From assembly GCA_964599095.1 (NCBI GenBank), contig CAZREB010000006.1, forward strand, positions 1-64,000: DNA of 64,000 nt, in the 5' to 3' direction. A program made the translations under genes and the position numbers. The notes below the pieces were generated by a model. The model saw only the letters and a program-made list of their open reading frames with translations. It did no database searches and had not been told where the DNA came from. Within the stretch, counting starts at the first letter, position 1. Each line of letters starts with the position of its first letter. Positions 34,652-43,108 of the stretch are shown here, in pieces. The stretch is from SZAS-79 sp964599095. Its GTDB lineage: Bacteria; Pseudomonadota; Gammaproteobacteria; Burkholderiales; SG8-39.

Positions 34652-35872
34652 TTGAACCCCATCGTCTACGCCATCCCGGTGTTCCTGGCCACCATCCTGC
34701 TCGAGGCCTGGGTCGCTCGCCGGCTCGCAATCGAGACTTATGACATCCCGGATGCGGTCACCAGCCTGCAGCTCGGGACGCTCAGCCAGGTCGCCGGCGC
34801 ATTTACTCGTGTATTCACTCTCGGGCTGTACATGACGGTCTGGGAGCAGTTCCATACGTTCGACCTGCCGGCAGGCAATCCTCTGGTATGGGTGTTCGCA
34901 CTGTTCGCTTACGACCTTGCCTACTACTGGTATCACCGGCTGAGCCATGAAGTCGCGCTTTTCTGGGGCGGCCACGTCGTCCACCACTCCTCGGAATACT
35001 TCAACCTGAGCACCGCGCTGCGCCAGTCGGCGACGTCGCCGTTGTTCGCATGGGTGTTCTACATGCCGCTCGCCGTGATCGGCGTGCCTCCCGCCGTGTT
35101 CGTCACGGTGGCGCTCATCGACCTCCTCTACCAGTACTGGGTGCACACGGAACTCGTCGGCCGGCTGGGCTGGCTGGACCGGATCTTCGCCACACCGTCC
35201 AACCACCGGGTGCACCACGGCCAGAACGACTATTGCATCGACCGGAACTACGGCGGCATTTTCATCTTCTGGGACCGCCTGTTCGGCACGTTCACGCCGG
35301 AGCGCAGCGACGAGAAGGTCGTCTATGGCGTGAGGAAGCCCCTGCGCAGCTGGAATCCGCTGTGGGGAAACCTGCAGGTGTACTGGGAACTCGTGCGCGC
35401 GGCGGCGGAAGCGCCCGGCCTGCGCGCGAAGCTGGCGATCCTGTTCTCGCGTCCCGGCGAGCAAAGCCAGGACAACGCGCTGCAGGCCGGGTTCGATGCG
35501 CAGGGCTTCGCACGATTCAGCACCGAAACCCCGCGCGGCATCCGGCTGTACGCCGCAGTCCAGTACGCGGTGCTCGTGCCGCCGATAGCGCATTTCATCG
35601 CAGTCCAGCAGTCGCTGGGCAATGCGGCGCGCGCCGGCTACGCGCTCGTCATCGTCGCGTCGATGCTCTGCCTCGGCGCGCTCATGGAAGGGGCGCGGTT
35701 TGCGCGCAACGCCGAGATCGCCCGGGTTTTCGCGCTGGGCCTTGCATTCGCCCTTGTGCCCGCCTGGTTCGGCTGGCCGGCGCCGGTTTGGGCAAAGGCG
35801 CTCGCAGCCGGCTTCGCCCTCGCGAGCGTCTGGTACCTCGCAGCGCAAGCGCGCGGGACAGTGACGGCATGA
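34652..35872 (+). CDS. Fatty acid hydroxylase / sterol desaturase family membrane protein
   Basis: This 406-residue protein has the di-iron His-box pattern of the superfamily: YWYHRLSHE, GGHVVHHSSEYFN and PSNHRVHHGQND, plus YQYWVHTELVG. Helices before and after the boxes place the metal site at the cytoplasmic face. A C-terminal region of about 130 residues adds three or four more helices. The start is a TTG with a weak ribosome-binding site, so the exact N-terminus is uncertain. The stop overlaps the next gene by ATGA. It probably hydroxylates or desaturates a lipid. The substrate is unknown. Confidence 0.86.
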   Translation: MNPIVYAIPVFLATILLEAWVARRLAIETYDIPDAVTSLQLGTLSQVAGAFTRVFTLGLYMTVWEQFHTFDLPAGNPLVWVFALFAYDLAYYWYHRLSHEVALFWGGHVVHHSSEYFNLSTALRQSATSPLFAWVFYMPLAVIGVPPAVFVTVALIDLLYQYWVHTELVGRLGWLDRIFATPSNHRVHHGQNDYCIDRNYGGIFIFWDRLFGTFTPERSDEKVVYGVRKPLRSWNPLWGNLQVYWELVRAAAEAPGLRAKLAILFSRPGEQSQDNALQAGFDAQGFARFSTETPRGIRLYAAVQYAVLVPPIAHFIAVQQSLGNAARAGYALVIVASMLCLGALMEGARFARNAEIARVFALGLAFALVPAWFGWPAPVWAKALAAGFALASVWYLAAQARGTVTA

Positions 35873-36414
35873 ATGCCGGATTCGCTGTCTCCGACCTGGT
35901 GCTGGCGCTCGTTTGCGCTTTCGTTGCCTGGCGCGCAGCGCGGGAAAGGCCGGGCATCGCGCTCGCCTGCGGCACGATAGGCGCAGCCGCGTTTGTCGGG
36001 GTCATGCGATTCTCAGGCCTCGAAGCGGCCACTGGCGCCCACAAATTCCTGTCGCTGATTGGCGGCGTCGCCGCCCTTCCGCTCCTGGCCGCGAGTCTCG
36101 CCTGGCCCGACGCGAAGGCGGCGACGAACATTCGCGATGCGTCCTTGGCCCTGCTCGTATGCAGCGCGGTCGGCATCGCGCTGGTTGCCGGGGCCGGGTT
36201 CGCAATCTGGGGGCAGGCGGTCCCGGCGGCGAGCGTGGTCGCCATGCTGGTTTGCGCCATTCGCGAGCGCGCCGATGGCCGGGTCCTGGGCGCCGCGGCG
36301 CTGCTCGTGACCTTCTATCTCGTATCGGCGAACAGGACGCAGATCGCAGGCTTCGCCCCGATCGAGGTCCTGCACTACGGCATGGCGGCCGGCTTGCTGC
36401 TGCTGTGCCTGTAG
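35869..36414 (+). CDS. Hypothetical membrane protein
   Basis: This 181-residue protein is almost entirely hydrophobic with six or so helices (VLALVCAFVAWRAA; LIGGVAALPLLAASLAW; LALLVCSAVGIALVAGAGFAIWG; LGAAALLVTFYLV). Its ATG overlaps the stop of the desaturase-family gene, so the two products are probably made together and may act together. No family was recognised. It converges on the following acyl-CoA synthetase gene with 4 bases between stops. Confidence 0.7.
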   Translation: MNAGFAVSDLVLALVCAFVAWRAARERPGIALACGTIGAAAFVGVMRFSGLEAATGAHKFLSLIGGVAALPLLAASLAWPDAKAATNIRDASLALLVCSAVGIALVAGAGFAIWGQAVPAASVVAMLVCAIRERADGRVLGAAALLVTFYLVSANRTQIAGFAPIEVLHYGMAAGLLLLCL

Positions 36415-36418
36415 GCCG

Positions 36419-37954
36419 CTAGGCGCGCCTGGGCTGCCAGTACCGGTCGCGCAGCAGCCGCTTGTAGAGCTTGCCCGTCGGGTGGCGCGGCAATTCGGCC
36501 TCGAAGTCGATCGATTTCGGGCACTTCACATGCGAGAGGTTCGCCCGGCACCACGCCATCAGTTCCTCGGCCAGCGCCGGCCCCGCGGCCTTCATGTCGG
36601 CCGGCTGGACCACGGCCTTCACTTCCTCGCCGAACTCCTCGTTCGGCACGCCGATCACCGCGACGTCGATGACCTTGGGGTGCGTCACCAGCAGGTTCTC
36701 GATCTCCTGCGGGTAGATGTTCACGCCGCCCGAGATGATCATGAAGTGCTTGCGGTCGGTGAGGTAAAGGTAGCCTTCCGCATCGAGATAGCCGACGTCG
36801 CCAAGGGTGCTCCATCCTTCCGCGTTCCTGGAAGAGGCGGTCTTGGCCGGGTCGTTGTGGTATTCGAACGCCGGGCCGTTGGCGAAGTAGATCGTGCCTG
36901 TTTCGCCTGCCGGCAGCAGCCTGCCTTCGTCGTCCACGATGCGGACCTCGCCGACCAGCGCACGACCCACGGTACCCGGATGCGCAAGCCAGTCCTGCGA
37001 ATTGCAGGCCACGAATCCATTGCCCTCGGTGCCGGCGTAGTACTCGTACAGCACTGGCCCCCACCAGCCGATCATCGCCTCCTTGACCTGCACTGGGCAG
37101 GGCGCGGCGGCGTGGATCGCAACCTTGAGCGAATCATGGCGGTAGCGCGAGCGCACCTCGGGCGCCAGCTTCAGCATGCGCACGAACATCGTCGGCACCC
37201 ACTGGCTGTGCGTGATCGAATGGCGCTCGATCAACGCGAGCGCCTCCTCGGCGTCGAAATGCTCCATCAGCACCGAAGTGCCGCCGAAGCGCATCACCGT
37301 CATGTTGAAACGCAGCGGCGCGGCGTGATAGAGCGGCGCCGGCGAGAGGTATACCGAATCCTTGCCCAGGCCGTAGAGCTTCATCGCCACCATCATCAGC
37401 GTGCTGGGCGCGTCGATCGCCTCGTCGAGCAGTTCGGTCTTGACGCCCTTGGGGCGGCCGGTGGTGCCGGAGGAATACAGCATGTCTCGTCCGGCGGATT
37501 CGTCTGCAATCCGCGTCGCCGGCTGGGAATCGCGCGCAGCCTCCCAGGATTCATGGCCGGGAAGCGCGCCGTTGACCGAGTAGCGCGCGCGCACGCCCGG
37601 GCTGCGCGAGAGCAGTTCCGCCGCCTGCGCCGCCAGGCTCGACGACACGATCAACGCCTTGGCGCCGCAATCGGCGAGGATGTACTCGGCCTCCTGCGTC
37701 GAGAGCCGCGAGCTCATCGCGGTGAACAGCAGGCCCGAGCGCTGCGCAGCAAAGCAGATCTCGAAATAACGCGCGTTGTTGTCCATCATCAGCGCGATCG
37801 AATCGCCGCGCTTCAGTCCGAGGCTGCGGAACAGGTGCGCGCCCTGGTTCGAACGGTCCTCGAGCTGGCGGTAGGTCACGGCCTCGCCCGAGCGCGCCAT
37901 CACGTAGGCGACCTTGCCGGGCATGGCGAGCGCGTGGTGGAACGGGTGGTACAT
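36419..37954 (-). CDS. AMP-forming acyl-CoA synthetase
   Basis: This 511-residue ANL-superfamily ligase has P-loop LYSSGTTGRPKGVK, motif YYAGTEGNGFV, hinge region DRKHFMIISGGVNIYPQEIE and catalytic Lys region HPTGKLYKRLLRD. The ATG at 37954 has GGAG 7 bases upstream. It is divergent from a TctC-type binding protein gene with 105 bases between them, which could mean uptake and activation of the same carboxylic acid. It differs from the ligase at 31371 in sequence throughout, so they are not a recent duplication. Confidence 0.92.
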   Translation of the reverse strand: MYHPFHHALAMPGKVAYVMARSGEAVTYRQLEDRSNQGAHLFRSLGLKRGDSIALMMDNNARYFEICFAAQRSGLLFTAMSSRLSTQEAEYILADCGAKALIVSSSLAAQAAELLSRSPGVRARYSVNGALPGHESWEAARDSQPATRIADESAGRDMLYSSGTTGRPKGVKTELLDEAIDAPSTLMMVAMKLYGLGKDSVYLSPAPLYHAAPLRFNMTVMRFGGTSVLMEHFDAEEALALIERHSITHSQWVPTMFVRMLKLAPEVRSRYRHDSLKVAIHAAAPCPVQVKEAMIGWWGPVLYEYYAGTEGNGFVACNSQDWLAHPGTVGRALVGEVRIVDDEGRLLPAGETGTIYFANGPAFEYHNDPAKTASSRNAEGWSTLGDVGYLDAEGYLYLTDRKHFMIISGGVNIYPQEIENLLVTHPKVIDVAVIGVPNEEFGEEVKAVVQPADMKAAGPALAEELMAWCRANLSHVKCPKSIDFEAELPRHPTGKLYKRLLRDRYWQPRRA

Positions 37955-38059
37955 AGGGGACTCCTTCGCAAGCCGCGGCGCAGTGTTGCGAACCCGCCGC
38001 GATCCGTCAACCCGGCGCCGGATGCGGCCGCTAGAATGCGGCACGGACAAGGAGGCGGG

Positions 38060-39052
38060 ATGAAGAAAAGTTGGACGGGAACTTTCGTTTTGCTCGCTGC
38101 CGCTTGCGCAATCGCGGCGGCCACCCCTGCGATCGGGCAACAGTACCCGGTGCGGCCACCCACGTTCGTCGTCCCGTTCGCTCCGGGCGGCGCAACCGAT
38201 GCGCTTGCCCGCCAATTCGCCGAGCGCATGGGTCGCGGCGCCAGCCAGCCCTTCGTGGTGGAAAACATCGCGGGCGCCGGCGGCACGCTGGGTGCCGGGC
38301 GCGTAGCGCGCGCCAAGCCCGACGGCTACACGTTCCTCATCGGTCACGTCGGGTACATGGCCGCCGCAGTCGGCCTGTACAAACAGCTCGGCTATGACCC
38401 GGTGGCCGACTTTGATGCCGTGGCGCGATTCCCCGACACGCCGCTGGTCCTGATCGCGGGCCGCGATGCCCGGGCGAAGACCCTGCCAGCCCTGATCGAG
38501 TTCGCCCGCAAGAATCCGGACAAGCTCAATGTCGGCAACGCCGGCGTCGGTTCGTCCGGGCACCTGGTGGCTGCGCTGTTTGCAAGTGCGATCAAGGCCG
38601 GCGTGACGCACGTGTCCTACAAAGGCAACGCGCCGGCGCTGACCGACATCATCTCCGGGCGCATCGACTGCATGTTCGACCAGTCGAACACCGCGTTGCC
38701 GCAAGTGCGCGGCGAGAAGGTCATTGCGCTGGCCACGACATCGAAGGTACGGCTGCCGCAAATGCCCTCGGTGCCCACGCTCGCCGAGTCCGGGCTGCCC
38801 GGCTTCGACGTCGCCACCTGGTATGGCATCTATGCGCCCAAAGGCACGCCGCGCGAGGCGCTCGGCTGGGTGCATGCCCGGTTTGCGGAGGCGATGCAGG
38901 ACGCCGCATTCATCGGCAAGCTCGTCGAGCAAGGGTACGTGTTGCTGCCGCCCGGGCTCGACACGCCGGAGGCGCTTGCGACGCATACGCGCCGCGAGGT
39001 CGACCTGTGGAAGAAGGTCATTGCCGACGCCGGCATTCCGCCGACGCAGTAG
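38060..39052 (+). CDS. Bug/TctC-family tripartite transporter solute-binding protein
   Basis: This 330-residue periplasmic binding protein has a signal peptide (TFVLLAAACAIAAATPAIGQ). The family signature is YPVRPPTFVVPFAPGGATDALAR, then VVENIAGAGGTLGA and the DYxP-like GYDPVADFDAV. These bind carboxylates such as citrate or nicotinate-type acids for TctAB permeases. GGAGGCGGG lies directly before the ATG. No tctA or tctB gene is next to it, which is usual for the expanded Bug family of betaproteobacteria. It is divergent from an acyl-CoA synthetase. Confidence 0.93.
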   Translation: MKKSWTGTFVLLAAACAIAAATPAIGQQYPVRPPTFVVPFAPGGATDALARQFAERMGRGASQPFVVENIAGAGGTLGAGRVARAKPDGYTFLIGHVGYMAAAVGLYKQLGYDPVADFDAVARFPDTPLVLIAGRDARAKTLPALIEFARKNPDKLNVGNAGVGSSGHLVAALFASAIKAGVTHVSYKGNAPALTDIISGRIDCMFDQSNTALPQVRGEKVIALATTSKVRLPQMPSVPTLAESGLPGFDVATWYGIYAPKGTPREALGWVHARFAEAMQDAAFIGKLVEQGYVLLPPGLDTPEALATHTRREVDLWKKVIADAGIPPTQ

Positions 39053-39092
39053 GCGGGTCGATCACAATTTCCAAATCCGGAAAATAAACTAC

Positions 39093-39105
39093 CCTGAAAG
39101 CCGCG
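39093..39105 (+). repeat. Copy A of a short dispersed repeat (core CCTGAAAGCCGCG)
   Basis: The 13-base core is identical to that at 50578-50590. The similarity extends at lower identity on both sides (TTCC 24 bases before the core, and CTTACG-like versus CTACG-like plus ATG about 20 bases after). It lies between the TctC gene and the 3' end of the molybdopterin subunit. It could be a repeated regulatory or transcript-end element. Confidence 0.3.
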
Positions 39106-39154
39106 CTGGTATTGAATCTTACGGGATGAAAGTCAACCTTTTCAGTTACTCGGC

Positions 39155-41479
39155 CTAGGCGTTCAGCGCGCGCCAGATCTTCTCGGAGGTGAGCGGCATG
39201 TGGAGCGTCTTCAGCCCCCGGCCGCCGAGCGCATCGAGCACCGCGTTGACCACCGCCGGCATCGCGCCGTGGCACCCCGCCTCGCCGACGCCTTTTGCGC
39301 CGAGTGGGTTCAGCGCGCTCGGCACCGATTCGTCGAACCCGGTCTCGAGTTCGGGAATCGATTCGGCCCGCGGCATAGCGTAGTCCATGAACGAACCGGT
39401 CAGCAGCTGGCCGGTTTCGTCGTAGACCGATTGCTCCATGAACGCCTGCCCCAGTCCCTGCGCGATGCCGCCGTGCACTTGCCCCTCGGCCATCAGCGGG
39501 TTCATGACGCGGCCGATGTCGTCTACCGCGGTCAGCCGAACGACCCGCGCCACGCCGGTTTCCGGGTCGACCTCGGCTTCGGCGATCTGGCATCCGTTCG
39601 GCCAGGTCTGGCCGTCCACGGCTCCCAGGTGCTCGATGCGGATCCGGCGCTCCGGCTGGCGGCCGGCAAGCTCGGCGAGCCCGATCGACCGGTCGGTGCC
39701 GGCGATCCGAAAGCGGCCGTTCGAGAATTCGATGTCGCCCGCGGCGGCTTCGAGTTCCCTCGCCGCAAGTTCGCGGCCGGCGTCGATCAGCTTACGCGCG
39801 CCGCCGAGAGTCGCGCTGCCCCCCACCTGCAGCGTGCGCGAGCCACCGGCCCCGCCGCCGGTCTTGATTACGTCGGTATCGCCCTGGATCACGCGGACCT
39901 TGCCCGGATCGACGCCGAGCAATTCGGCCACGATCTGCACGTAGGCGGTCTGGATTCCCTGGCCGATCTGTTGCGTGCCGGAGAGCAGCGTCACGCTGCC
40001 GTCATCGGCCACCGTGAGGACGACGGTCTCGCTGTTGCGCGCGCTGCCGGTGATTTCCACGTAGGACGCGACACCGCGTCCATAGAGCAACCCGGCCTTT
40101 TCGGCGGCCGCCTTGCGCGCGGCATGACCGTCCCAGTCGGCCGCCTTCATCGCGCCCCGCAGGATTTTCTCGAAATCGCCGCAATCGTAGATCGCGCCGG
40201 CCGGGTTCTTGTAGGGCATCTGGCCAGGCTGTACGAGGTTCTTCAGCCGCAACTCGATCGGGTCGACGCACAGTTCGCGCGCCGCCGTGCTGACCAGCCG
40301 CTCGATCAGGTAGCCCATCTCCGGCCGCCCCGCGCCGCGGTAGGCATCCACCGGCGTGGTATTCGTGAACAGGATCCGGACTTCGTGATCGAGCACCGGG
40401 ATCGCGTAGACGCCGGTCGGCGCTCGCGCCCCCGACATCGCCGGCACACAGGCGCCGTAGCTCGACACATAGGCCCCGACGTTCGCCAGCGAAGTCATGC
40501 GCAACGCGGTGAACTTGTGCCCGGCATCGAGCGCCAGCTCGGCTTCCACGATGCTGTCGCGCCCATGCACCTCCGAGAGGAAGTTTTCCGAGCGATCGGC
40601 CCGCCATTTGACCGGGCGCCCGAGCGCGCGCGCGGCAAAGAGGAGCGCGGCGTGCTCCGGATAGGCATAACCGCGCGCGCCGAATCCGCCGCCGACATCG
40701 GTGCACACCACGCGCAGGCTGTCCTCGGCGACGCCGAACACCTTGGCCATCTGGCCGCGGACCGTGTGCGTGTTCTGCGTCGGGCAATAGAGGGTAAAGC
40801 GACCATTCTCGAAATTCGCCGCCAGCGCGCGGGGCTCGAGCGGGTTGGCCACCACGCGCTGGTTGACCACCGTCAGCTTCACTACATGCGCGGCGGCGGC
40901 GAACGCGGCCTTCGCAGCCGCGCCGTCGCCCATGCGATACAGCGCGGCGATATTGCCGTACTCGGGGACGAACGCATCCGGCCAGTGCACCGGGGCATCG
41001 CCGCGCGCGGCGGCCGGCAGGTCGGCATTGGCCGGCAACGGGTCCCAGTCGATCTCGATCATCTCGGCCGCGTCGCGCGCCTGGTCGCGCGTCTCGGCCA
41101 CCACCATGGCCACCGCGTCGCCGACGAAGCGCGCCTCGTCCGCGGTAAGCGCATTGCGCGGCGGGACCTTCATGTCGGTCCCGTCCGGGCGCTTGTGCAT
41201 CTGTGTAAACGGTATCGGCCCCATCCCGGCGGCAATTACATCGGCGCCGGTGTAGACCGCCAGAACGCCGGGCGCCGCGCGGGCCGCCGCCGCATCCAGC
41301 TTCGCGATGCGCGCGTGCGCATGCGGCGACCGGGCGAAGGCAGCATGGGCTTCGCCGGGCAACGACACATCGTCTGTGAAACGACCCTGGCCCGAAAGGA
41401 GCCGTGCATCCTCGACGCGCCGCATCGGCTTGCCGATCCACTGGCTCGCGCCCGGTTGGACCAAAGATTGTTCGCTCAT
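39155..41479 (-). CDS. Xanthine dehydrogenase/CoxL-family molybdopterin-binding large subunit
   Basis: This 774-residue protein covers the aldehyde-oxidase N-domain (VEDARLLSGQGRFTDD) and the Mo-cofactor domain. Cofactor and active-site segments are GGGFGARGYAYPE, AYRGAGRPEMGYLIE (the AYRGAGR loop of form II, not the AYxCSFR of CO dehydrogenase), QIGQGIQT, GGAGGSRTLQVGG and the catalytic Glu in GAKGVGEAG. It should hydroxylate an aldehyde or N-heterocycle with FAD and [2Fe-2S] partners. Neither the FAD subunit nor the iron-sulfur subunit is nearby. It is divergent from the CNB-FHA gene. A paralogue lies at 48185-50545. Confidence 0.92.
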   Translation of the reverse strand: MSEQSLVQPGASQWIGKPMRRVEDARLLSGQGRFTDDVSLPGEAHAAFARSPHAHARIAKLDAAAARAAPGVLAVYTGADVIAAGMGPIPFTQMHKRPDGTDMKVPPRNALTADEARFVGDAVAMVVAETRDQARDAAEMIEIDWDPLPANADLPAAARGDAPVHWPDAFVPEYGNIAALYRMGDGAAAKAAFAAAAHVVKLTVVNQRVVANPLEPRALAANFENGRFTLYCPTQNTHTVRGQMAKVFGVAEDSLRVVCTDVGGGFGARGYAYPEHAALLFAARALGRPVKWRADRSENFLSEVHGRDSIVEAELALDAGHKFTALRMTSLANVGAYVSSYGACVPAMSGARAPTGVYAIPVLDHEVRILFTNTTPVDAYRGAGRPEMGYLIERLVSTAARELCVDPIELRLKNLVQPGQMPYKNPAGAIYDCGDFEKILRGAMKAADWDGHAARKAAAEKAGLLYGRGVASYVEITGSARNSETVVLTVADDGSVTLLSGTQQIGQGIQTAYVQIVAELLGVDPGKVRVIQGDTDVIKTGGGAGGSRTLQVGGSATLGGARKLIDAGRELAARELEAAAGDIEFSNGRFRIAGTDRSIGLAELAGRQPERRIRIEHLGAVDGQTWPNGCQIAEAEVDPETGVARVVRLTAVDDIGRVMNPLMAEGQVHGGIAQGLGQAFMEQSVYDETGQLLTGSFMDYAMPRAESIPELETGFDESVPSALNPLGAKGVGEAGCHGAMPAVVNAVLDALGGRGLKTLHMPLTSEKIWRALNA

Positions 41480-41708
41480 TGCCTACCCGGCCTCCGCTCT
41501 GGGTGCACTGCACTATCGGCTGCGCACGTTCGGTCTGTGATTGCGCGGCCCATTATGGCAAAGGATCCTTCGGGTGAGCAGGCAGGGTTTCGACGGGCTG
41601 ATCCACGCCGGCCGTCCACATCGGCCCCATTTCCGGTACAAGCGGGTTTTGCCCCACAATTGCGGGGCTGGCGGTGTCCGGGTCGAGCCGCAGGGGAGCA
41701 AACCGTCG

Positions 41709-42458
41709 ATGATGAATTCGTACCAGCCTGGCGAACTGATCTTCGTGCAGGGACAGCCGAGCGAGTGCGTGTACCTCATCGAGTCCGGCGAGGTCGAGCT
41801 GCTCGAAAGCACCGAGGACATGCGCACGCTGCGGATCGCCAAGCTGATCAAGGGCGACCTGCTGGGCGAGATGGCGCTGGTCGACGAGCGCCCGCGGGCG
41901 TTCACCGCGCGCGCGGTCACCGAGACCACGGTGTCGATCGTGTCGCGCGAGCAGTTCGTCAAGCTGATGTTCCGCGACCCCGCCGAAGGCCTGCGCTATC
42001 TCGGCGCGTTCTTCGAGCGGCTGCGCGCGATGAACAAGCCGCCCGGCTCGCCCGGCGCGAAGGAAGAAGAGAAGGCCTGCTCGGCCCATATCCGCATCAT
42101 GCCGCTGACGAACATCGCCAAGAAGGCGGTCTCGGAGGACGGCATGATCGTCACGCGCTTTCCGTTCCGTGTGGGGCGTGAACCCCCGGAAGGCAAGTCG
42201 CGCCTGTCGAGCAACGACCTCGGCCTGCCCGATACCGAGCCCTACCAGGTCTCGCGCGAGCATTTCTCGATCGAAGTCGATGCCGAAGGCGTGATCCTCT
42301 ATGACCGGGGGAGCTTCCACGGCACGATCGTCAACGGCAAGCAGATCGGCGGCGACCGGGTGATCGGCTCGGTGCGCCTGCAACCCGGCGGCAACGAGAT
42401 CATCGCCGGCGAGGCGGACTCGCCGTACCGGTTTTCGGTGGACGTCTCGTCCGGCTGA
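41709..42458 (+). CDS. Cyclic-nucleotide-binding domain fused to FHA domain
   Basis: This 249-residue cytosolic protein has a CRP-type CNB domain at residues 1-105 (YQPGELIFVQGQPSECVYLI; cassette LLGEMALVDERPRAFTARA). A short Lys/Glu linker leads to an FHA domain at about 145-245 (RFPFRVGRE, QVSREHFSI, SFHGTIVNG). No helix-turn-helix is present, so it is not a transcription factor. It joins cNMP sensing with phospho-Thr binding, the complement of the cyclase-FHA proteins elsewhere in the window. The start used is the first of two adjacent ATG codons, preceded by GGGGAG. An upstream in-frame extension lacks domain character. Confidence 0.85.
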   Translation: MMNSYQPGELIFVQGQPSECVYLIESGEVELLESTEDMRTLRIAKLIKGDLLGEMALVDERPRAFTARAVTETTVSIVSREQFVKLMFRDPAEGLRYLGAFFERLRAMNKPPGSPGAKEEEKACSAHIRIMPLTNIAKKAVSEDGMIVTRFPFRVGREPPEGKSRLSSNDLGLPDTEPYQVSREHFSIEVDAEGVILYDRGSFHGTIVNGKQIGGDRVIGSVRLQPGGNEIIAGEADSPYRFSVDVSSG

Positions 42459-42485
42459 TCCCGCGACGCGTCGTCGCCGGCGCGG

Positions 42486-43055
42486 TCAGCTGCGCGCTTG
42501 CGGGCCGGCTTTCGCGCCGGGCAGGAAATCGTCCAGCGGCACGCCGAAGCTGTTGAGCGCCCACGACACCAGGTTGTACTGCCCGATGGTGAATACCACG
42601 TCCATCATCTGCTGGGTGTTGTAGGCGGCGCTGAGCGTCGCCCAGGTTGCGTCCGAGACGACCGAGTTCTCGAACAGGTCGTCGGCCGCCTGCAGCAAAG
42701 CGCCCTCGTGCGCGTTCCATCGGCCCTTGGGGCCGACCTTGACCTCCTCGATTTCGGCCTCGCTGATGCCGCCGCGCCTTGCAATCTCGACGTGCTGCGC
42801 CCACTCGTACTCGGCCTGGTTCAGCCAGCCGATGCGCAGGATCAGCAGTTCGCGCTCGCGCAACGGCAGGGTCTGCTTCTGCAGTACGTGCCCGGCAAAC
42901 ACCGTCCAGCGCCGCGTCAGCGCGGGGTGATGCATCATCACGCGAAACAGGTTCAGGTCCCGGCCGGCAAACCGGTTCTTGGCTGCGGTCTCGGCGTCCT
43001 CGCCCATGAGTTCACCGAGGTCGCGAAAGGCGATGCGTTGCTTGCGCCTGATCAT
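42486..43055 (-). CDS. Carboxymuconolactone decarboxylase (CMD/AhpD-like) family protein
   Basis: This 189-residue helical protein has the CMD pattern RERELLILRIGWLNQAEYEWAQHVEIA. The Glu and His of ExxxEWxxH are present and there is no CXXC, so it belongs to the decarboxylase-like rather than the peroxidase-like branch. The ATG at 43055 has GGAG 8 bases upstream. A GTG four codons earlier is less likely. It is convergent with the CNB-FHA gene and divergent from the amidohydrolase gene, and may act with the latter in degradation of a ring compound or lactone. Confidence 0.85.
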   Translation of the reverse strand: MIRRKQRIAFRDLGELMGEDAETAAKNRFAGRDLNLFRVMMHHPALTRRWTVFAGHVLQKQTLPLRERELLILRIGWLNQAEYEWAQHVEIARRGGISEAEIEEVKVGPKGRWNAHEGALLQAADDLFENSVVSDATWATLSAAYNTQQMMDVVFTIGQYNLVSWALNSFGVPLDDFLPGAKAGPQARS

Positions 43056-43108
43056 TCGGGGCTCCACGCGTTGTCGTCGCCCGAGTTTAACCGCCCCTAC
43101 AATAGGGC

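Noticed and set aside
39155..41479. Carbon monoxide dehydrogenase large subunit (coxL form I)
   Set aside because: The active-site loop reads AYRGAGR instead of AYxCSFR, and coxS/coxM are missing.
39200..42181. Plus-strand open frame of 993 codons antisense to the first molybdopterin subunit
   Set aside because: It is the shadow of a recognised CoxL-family gene and then runs out of frame through the CNB-FHA gene. The translation shows no domain.
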